Below, piece by piece: positions 7,084 through 9,576 of a DNA stretch of 9,576 bases. This DNA is from an uncultured Collinsella sp. (GTDB taxonomy: Bacteria > Actinomycetota > Coriobacteriia > Coriobacteriales > Coriobacteriaceae). The number at the start of each line of letters is the position of its first letter. Position 1 is the first letter of the stretch. The stretch lies in the NCBI GenBank assembly GCA_902464965.1, contig CABQLI010000076.1, positions 1 to 9,576 on the forward strand. Direction: 5' to 3'. Both the position numbers and the translations under genes were made by a program. The notes below the pieces were generated by a model. That model saw only the letters and a list, made by a program, of their open reading frames with translations. It was not told the DNA's origin and searched no databases.

Positions 7084-7388
7084 GCTTCACAAGGTTTTTG
7101 CAAACCGCGTCGGTAAACGGTCGCAGCCCTCCGCTGCAGCGGTCGATCGCAATTTTCGGCTCGATCGTTCAGCCGAAGCATTTGCTTCCAGCGTCCGGCG
7201 CAGCTTCCAACCTCGGCGTCGATCGAGGCGATCGGTCGCAGTTTTTCGATTCCAACGTTCGGCCGAAGCGTTTAGTTCCGACTGCTGCACAACGCGCAAT
7301 CACCACCGCGGAACGCAATCTTCAGCCGCCGCCGCGCGTCGAGGCGCCTTCCGCACCGTTTGCTTGCGGCGTTTTCAGTCCAGTAAGC
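7084..7388. repeat. Non-coding stretch with a degenerate 50-bp direct repeat
   Basis: No convincing gene is seen between mscL and the rpsA promoter. Two imperfect copies of a 51/52-bp unit lie at 7139-7189 and 7228-7279, sharing GGTCGCA/GATCGCA, TTTTCG, CGTTC(A/G)GCCGAAGC and TTCC. The copies start about 90 bp apart and each contains a small inverted repeat (TTCGGCT/AGCCGAA in the first, palindrome TTCGGCCGAA in the second). A 70-codon minus frame across them (TTG at 7299) repeats NASAER twice but has no family resemblance and no clear ribosome binding site, so it is not called as a gene. Confidence 0.5.
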
Positions 7389-7826
7389 CTACTTGGCCTT
7401 GGCGGGCGCGTCGAATACGCCAGCGCAATGCGGGCAACGCGTGGCGCCTTCCTTGACTTCCTCCAAGCAATACGGGCACACGGGCGCAGCCTTGGGAGCT
7501 TCTTCTTCCTTGCCCGTAAGCTTGTTGCTCAAATCCTGAGCCTTGTTCACCGCTTTCACGAGCAGGAACACAACGAAAGCAACGATGAGGAAATTGATGC
7601 AGGCGCTGATGAACGCACCGAAGTCGATGTCGGTGCCGGGAACAACGAGGCCCGAAATGGTGTCGGCGCCGCCGCCTGCGATAACCGAGATGAGCGGGTT
7701 GATGATGTTCGTGGTGAGCGCGGTAACGATGGACGTGAATGCGCCGCCGATGATGACCGCAACGGCCAAATCCATCACGTTGCCGCGGTTGATGAACTCC
7801 TTGAATTCGCTGAAGAACTTCTTCAT
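7389..7826 (-). CDS. mscL: Large-conductance mechanosensitive channel with C-terminal zinc ribbon
   Basis: MscL is a pentameric inner-membrane safety valve that opens on hypo-osmotic shock. The 145-residue product starts with an amphipathic N-terminal helix (FFSEFKEFINRGNVMDLAVA), then TM1 (about 17-45, with the family's AVAVIIGGAF), a periplasmic loop, and TM2 (about 70-92, FISACINFLIVAFVVFLLVK). After a short charged linker, C117-x2-C120 and C131-x2-C134 form a CPYC/CPHC zinc ribbon where most MscL proteins have only a cytoplasmic helix. The ATG at 7826 follows AAGGAAGGAAG closely; extending to 7922 would run through the preceding terminator and is rejected. It is separated by terminators or gaps from both neighbours. 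Confidence 0.96.
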   Translation of the reverse strand: MKKFFSEFKEFINRGNVMDLAVAVIIGGAFTSIVTALTTNIINPLISVIAGGGADTISGLVVPGTDIDFGAFISACINFLIVAFVVFLLVKAVNKAQDLSNKLTGKEEEAPKAAPVCPYCLEEVKEGATRCPHCAGVFDAPAKAK

Positions 7827-7858
7827 GGTGCTTCCTTCCTTTCTTTGCCTGCGAGCAC

Positions 7859-7864
7859 ATTGTA
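7859..7864 (-). promoter_or_regulatory. -10 candidate for mscL
   Basis: TACAAT lies on the minus strand 33 bp before the mscL start codon, just after the usp terminator. No convincing -35 is seen; that position falls in the terminator's T-run. Confidence 0.33.
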
Positions 7865-7877
7865 AACGCAGCGGGAC

Positions 7878-7916
7878 AGAAAAAGAGGAAGGCCCCGCCA
7901 TAAGCGAAGCCTTCCT
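7878..7916 (-). terminator. Intrinsic terminator of the universal stress protein gene
   Basis: On the minus strand AGGAAGGC pairs perfectly with GCCTTCCT across a 15-nt loop that itself can pair CGC/GCG, followed by CTTTTTCTG. It lies 31 bp past the usp stop. Confidence 0.85.
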
Positions 7917-7947
7917 GCGCATGATATGTTTTACCTGATTTGCGGCG

Positions 7948-8376
7948 TTATTTCACAACGAGCACAGGCACCTTGGTTGCGCCGAGCAGCTTATGGCTCA
8001 CGCTGCCCAGATACTGCTTCATGCCAGAAAGCCCGCGCGACCCGATAACCACCATGTCGTAGCCATTCTTTTCGATAAGCTTGGCAATTTCCGATGCGAC
8101 GTCGGTTCCCAAAACAAGCAGCGTGTCCACGCCGTTTTGCTGATGCCTGCCTTCGAACTGATTCAAAGCGTCGGCGAGCACCTCTTCGGCGTCGGATTTC
8201 ATAAGGTCCAAAATCGCGGCGAAGCTCGAAGCCTGATCATCGGAAAGCATGGGAATGGAGACCACGTTCACGATGTCGAGATGAATGCGGGCGTCGGACG
8301 CGATGAGGTCGGCGGCGGTGTCGATTGCACGCTTCGAGGTCTCAGAGCCGTCATAGGCGACGAGAATGTTCTTCAT
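7948..8376 (-). CDS. Universal stress protein (UspA family)
   Basis: A 142-residue single-domain Usp protein, a cytoplasmic dimer-forming family that often binds ATP and is induced by stress or growth arrest. It has the N-terminal strand and aspartate (ILVAYDGS, D9), a conserved DMVVIGSRG strand-loop at about 107-115, and the C-terminal nucleotide-loop pattern G112-x2-G115...G124-S125, ending in VPVLVV. The spacing G115 to G124 has eight residues, one fewer than the usual G-2x-G-9x-G(S/T), so ATP binding is plausible but not assured. The ATG at 8376 follows AGAAGGAGG with 8 nt spacing, a strong site. A terminator follows, so it is probably monocistronic. Confidence 0.95.
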   Translation of the reverse strand: MKNILVAYDGSETSKRAIDTAADLIASDARIHLDIVNVVSIPMLSDDQASSFAAILDLMKSDAEEVLADALNQFEGRHQQNGVDTLLVLGTDVASEIAKLIEKNGYDMVVIGSRGLSGMKQYLGSVSHKLLGATKVPVLVVK

Positions 8377-8433
8377 GGCAAAAACCTCCTTCTTATGTGC
8401 GCTGGCGCCAATCCCCTGCCAACGCTCGTCTCA

Positions 8434-8439
8434 AGTATA
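8434..8439 (-). promoter_or_regulatory. -10 candidate for the universal stress protein gene
   Basis: TATACT on the minus strand, 57 bp upstream of the start codon, is a good -10 hexamer. The -35 region is poor, so an activator or an alternative factor could be involved. Low certainty. Confidence 0.35.
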
Positions 8440-8512
8440 GCGCTGCACGCCCGCAAATACGCCTGCTGGCGAAACGTTATTCGGCCGTTGCCAAAGATGC
8501 CGCCGCAGGCTC

Positions 8513-8547
8513 GAAAACCTGTTAAACGCTACGAGCATTTAGCAGGT
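8513..8547 (-). terminator. Intrinsic terminator of the rph-rdgB unit
   Basis: Twelve nt past the rdgB stop, the minus strand forms ACCTG-c-TAAATGCT, loop CGT, AGCGTTTA-a-CAGGT: about 13 paired positions with one mismatch and one wobble. It is followed by TTTCG, a four-T run including the last stem base. Confidence 0.65.
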
Positions 8548-8559
8548 CGGCGGCCTCGC

Positions 8560-9150
8560 TTACTCCGCGAGCTTCGCGCGCAGGATACGCAGTGCGTTGC
8601 CACGATGGCTGATGGCGTTTTTCTCGTCTTGGGAAACCTCAGCGAGCGAGCGTTCAAAACCAAACTCCTCGGGCATGAACATGGGGTCGTAACCAAAGCC
8701 CTCGCTGCCGCGCAGCTCGTGCCCAATGCGGCCTTCGACCGTGCCCTCGACCGTCGTTTCGTCTCCCGCCTCGTTGATGAATGCGAGCGCACACACGAAG
8801 CGCCCCGTGCGCTGCTCGTCGGGCACACCCTCAAGTTCGGCGAGTACCTTGGCGTTGTTCGCGGCATCGTCGCCATGCGTGCCCGCATAGCGCGCCGAGT
8901 ACACGCCCGGCCTGCCATCGAGGGCATCGACCACAAGCCCCGAATCGTCTGCGAGCGCGGCCATACCCGTGGCCTCGTGGGCGGCGCGAGCCTTGATGAG
9001 CGCATTGCCGACGAACGTATCGGCGTCTTCCTCGGGCTCGGGATACGACTCAACCTGCGACAGAGTCAGAAACTCCCAGCCGGGAAAGTCGAGCGCGGTC
9101 TCGATTTCTTCAACCTTGTGCTTATTGTTGGTTGCAATGACGACTTTCAT
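8560..9150 (-). CDS. rdgB: Non-canonical purine NTP pyrophosphatase (ITP/XTP, RdgB/HAM1 family)
   Basis: Hydrolyses ITP, dITP and XTP to the monophosphate and pyrophosphate, keeping deaminated purines out of nucleic acids. The 196-residue product matches the family along its length: N-terminal ATNNKHKVEEI (6-16), the metal/catalytic segment ADDSGLVVDAL with D69 (67-77), PGVYSARYAG (81-90), the nucleotide segment GFGYDPMF (151-158) and the C-terminal ISHRGNAL (180-187). The ATG at 9150 is chosen because the family begins directly at this MKVVIATNN; a GTG at 9192 would add 14 residues with no similarity. AGAAGAGAA lies just upstream. It follows rph by 68 bp, a common pairing in bacteria, so co-transcription is likely. 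Confidence 0.96.
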   Translation of the reverse strand: MKVVIATNNKHKVEEIETALDFPGWEFLTLSQVESYPEPEEDADTFVGNALIKARAAHEATGMAALADDSGLVVDALDGRPGVYSARYAGTHGDDAANNAKVLAELEGVPDEQRTGRFVCALAFINEAGDETTVEGTVEGRIGHELRGSEGFGYDPMFMPEEFGFERSLAEVSQDEKNAISHRGNALRILRAKLAE

Positions 9151-9218
9151 TTCTCTTCTACTCCATTCCGCGAACAAAAACGCGTGTGCCACAAATCCCG
9201 CACGCGGCCGCTTTCCCG

Positions 9219-9576
9219 CTATTCGATGCCAAGCACATCTTTCTGAGCGGCCAGCAGCACCTTGATGCCTTCTTCAGCCATATCCAAGAACTCGTTCAAA
9301 CGGTCGCGCGAGAAGCTCACCTGCTCGCCGGTGCCCTGAATCTCGACAATCTCGCCTTTCGCGTTCATCACGACGTTCATGTCGATTTCGGCGTTCGAAT
9401 CTTCCTCGTAATCGAGGTCGAGCATAAGGCGGCCTTCAACCAAACCAACGCTGATGGCGGCAACCTGGCCAAACAAGGGGTTCGTCTTAATGCGGCCTGC
9501 GGTCTTCCACATCTCGAACGCATCATAGGCCGCGACCCACGCGCCCGTGATGGCGGCCGTGCGCGTGCCGCCATCG
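9219..9576 (-). CDS. rph: Ribonuclease PH, C-terminal half (5' end off window)
   Basis: RNase PH is a phosphorolytic 3'-5' exoribonuclease that trims tRNA precursors as a hexameric ring. Only the last 118 residues are in the window. They begin with the highly conserved DGGTRTAAITGAWVAA, followed by AISVGLVEGRLMLDLDYEED and the metal-site-like region NVVMN, then QGTGEQVSFSR, close to the family's (E)IQGTAE..PFSR segment. Here the usual TAE reads TGE. The protein ends GIKVLLAAQKDVLGIE, which is the normal C-terminus, so the gene is not truncated on this side. The start codon lies right of the window. Confidence 0.95.
   Translation of the reverse strand, partial: DGGTRTAAITGAWVAAYDAFEMWKTAGRIKTNPLFGQVAAISVGLVEGRLMLDLDYEEDSNAEIDMNVVMNAKGEIVEIQGTGEQVSFSRDRLNEFLDMAEEGIKVLLAAQKDVLGIE

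Noticed and set aside
7077..7865. 262-codon plus-strand open frame
   Set aside because: Runs from non-coding repeats into the complement of mscL; no ribosome binding site or domain.
7827..7922. Longer mscL start at 7922
   Set aside because: Would read through the usp terminator hairpin and add 32 residues absent from the family; the ATG at 7826 has a strong ribosome binding site.
9151..9192. Longer rdgB start (GTG at 9192)
   Set aside because: The added 14 residues do not match the family, which begins at MKVVIATNN.
7993..9246. 417-codon plus-strand open frame
   Set aside because: Spans the complements of usp and rdgB including their intergenic region; no family resemblance, while the minus-strand genes are clear.
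1..9576. CRISPR array, rRNA, tRNA, insertion sequence or phage genes
   Set aside because: No regularly spaced repeats, no transposase or integrase frames and no conserved RNA gene sequence were found on either strand.

Overview
All recognisable genes lie on the minus strand. Read 5'->3' on that strand (right to left here) the order is: the end of rph (RNase PH), rdgB (inosine/xanthosine triphosphatase), a universal stress protein gene, mscL (large mechanosensitive channel), rpsA (ribosomal protein S1), and a very large secreted protein gene that runs off the left edge. The high-GC coding sequence, the four-S1-domain RpsA with a Lys/Ala/Glu tail, the MscL ending in a zinc ribbon, and a giant surface protein made of Ig-like repeats, atrophied-Ig-type modules and a DUF4430 domain suggest a gut-type actinobacterium of the class Coriobacteriia (Collinsella, Olsenella or Slackia relatives). 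This placement is an inference; no rRNA is present.

Right part (7.4-9.6 kb): four small housekeeping genes. rph and rdgB are probably co-transcribed (68 bp apart) and end at a hairpin at about 8.53 kb. usp and mscL each have a strong Shine-Dalgarno sequence. usp ends at a clear intrinsic terminator just in front of mscL, so each is probably its own transcription unit.

Middle (5.57-7.39 kb): rpsA starts at TTG behind a good ribosome binding site and has a roughly 120-nt leader with two hairpins and a duplicated octamer that may pair alternatively. A good intrinsic terminator closes it. The 350 bp between mscL and the rpsA promoter holds no convincing gene but has palindromes and a degenerate 50-bp direct repeat.

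Left part (1-5.57 kb): one open frame of 1650 codons without a stop encodes an exported protein: signal peptide, acidic Ser/Ala/Asp linker, eight Ig-like repeats, several further wall-protein modules, and, at the window edge, the start of a DUF4430 (transcobalamin-C-terminal-like) domain. Its roughly 280-nt untranslated leader contains a block resembling the conserved core of a cobalamin riboswitch. Together these suggest a B12-responsive surface protein that may bind a corrinoid. This is the most interesting hypothesis in the window, but the riboswitch match is incomplete. Between this leader and the rpsA terminator lies a hairpin-like element with 14-bp perfect inverted arms, possibly a small mobile repeat or a structured RNA.
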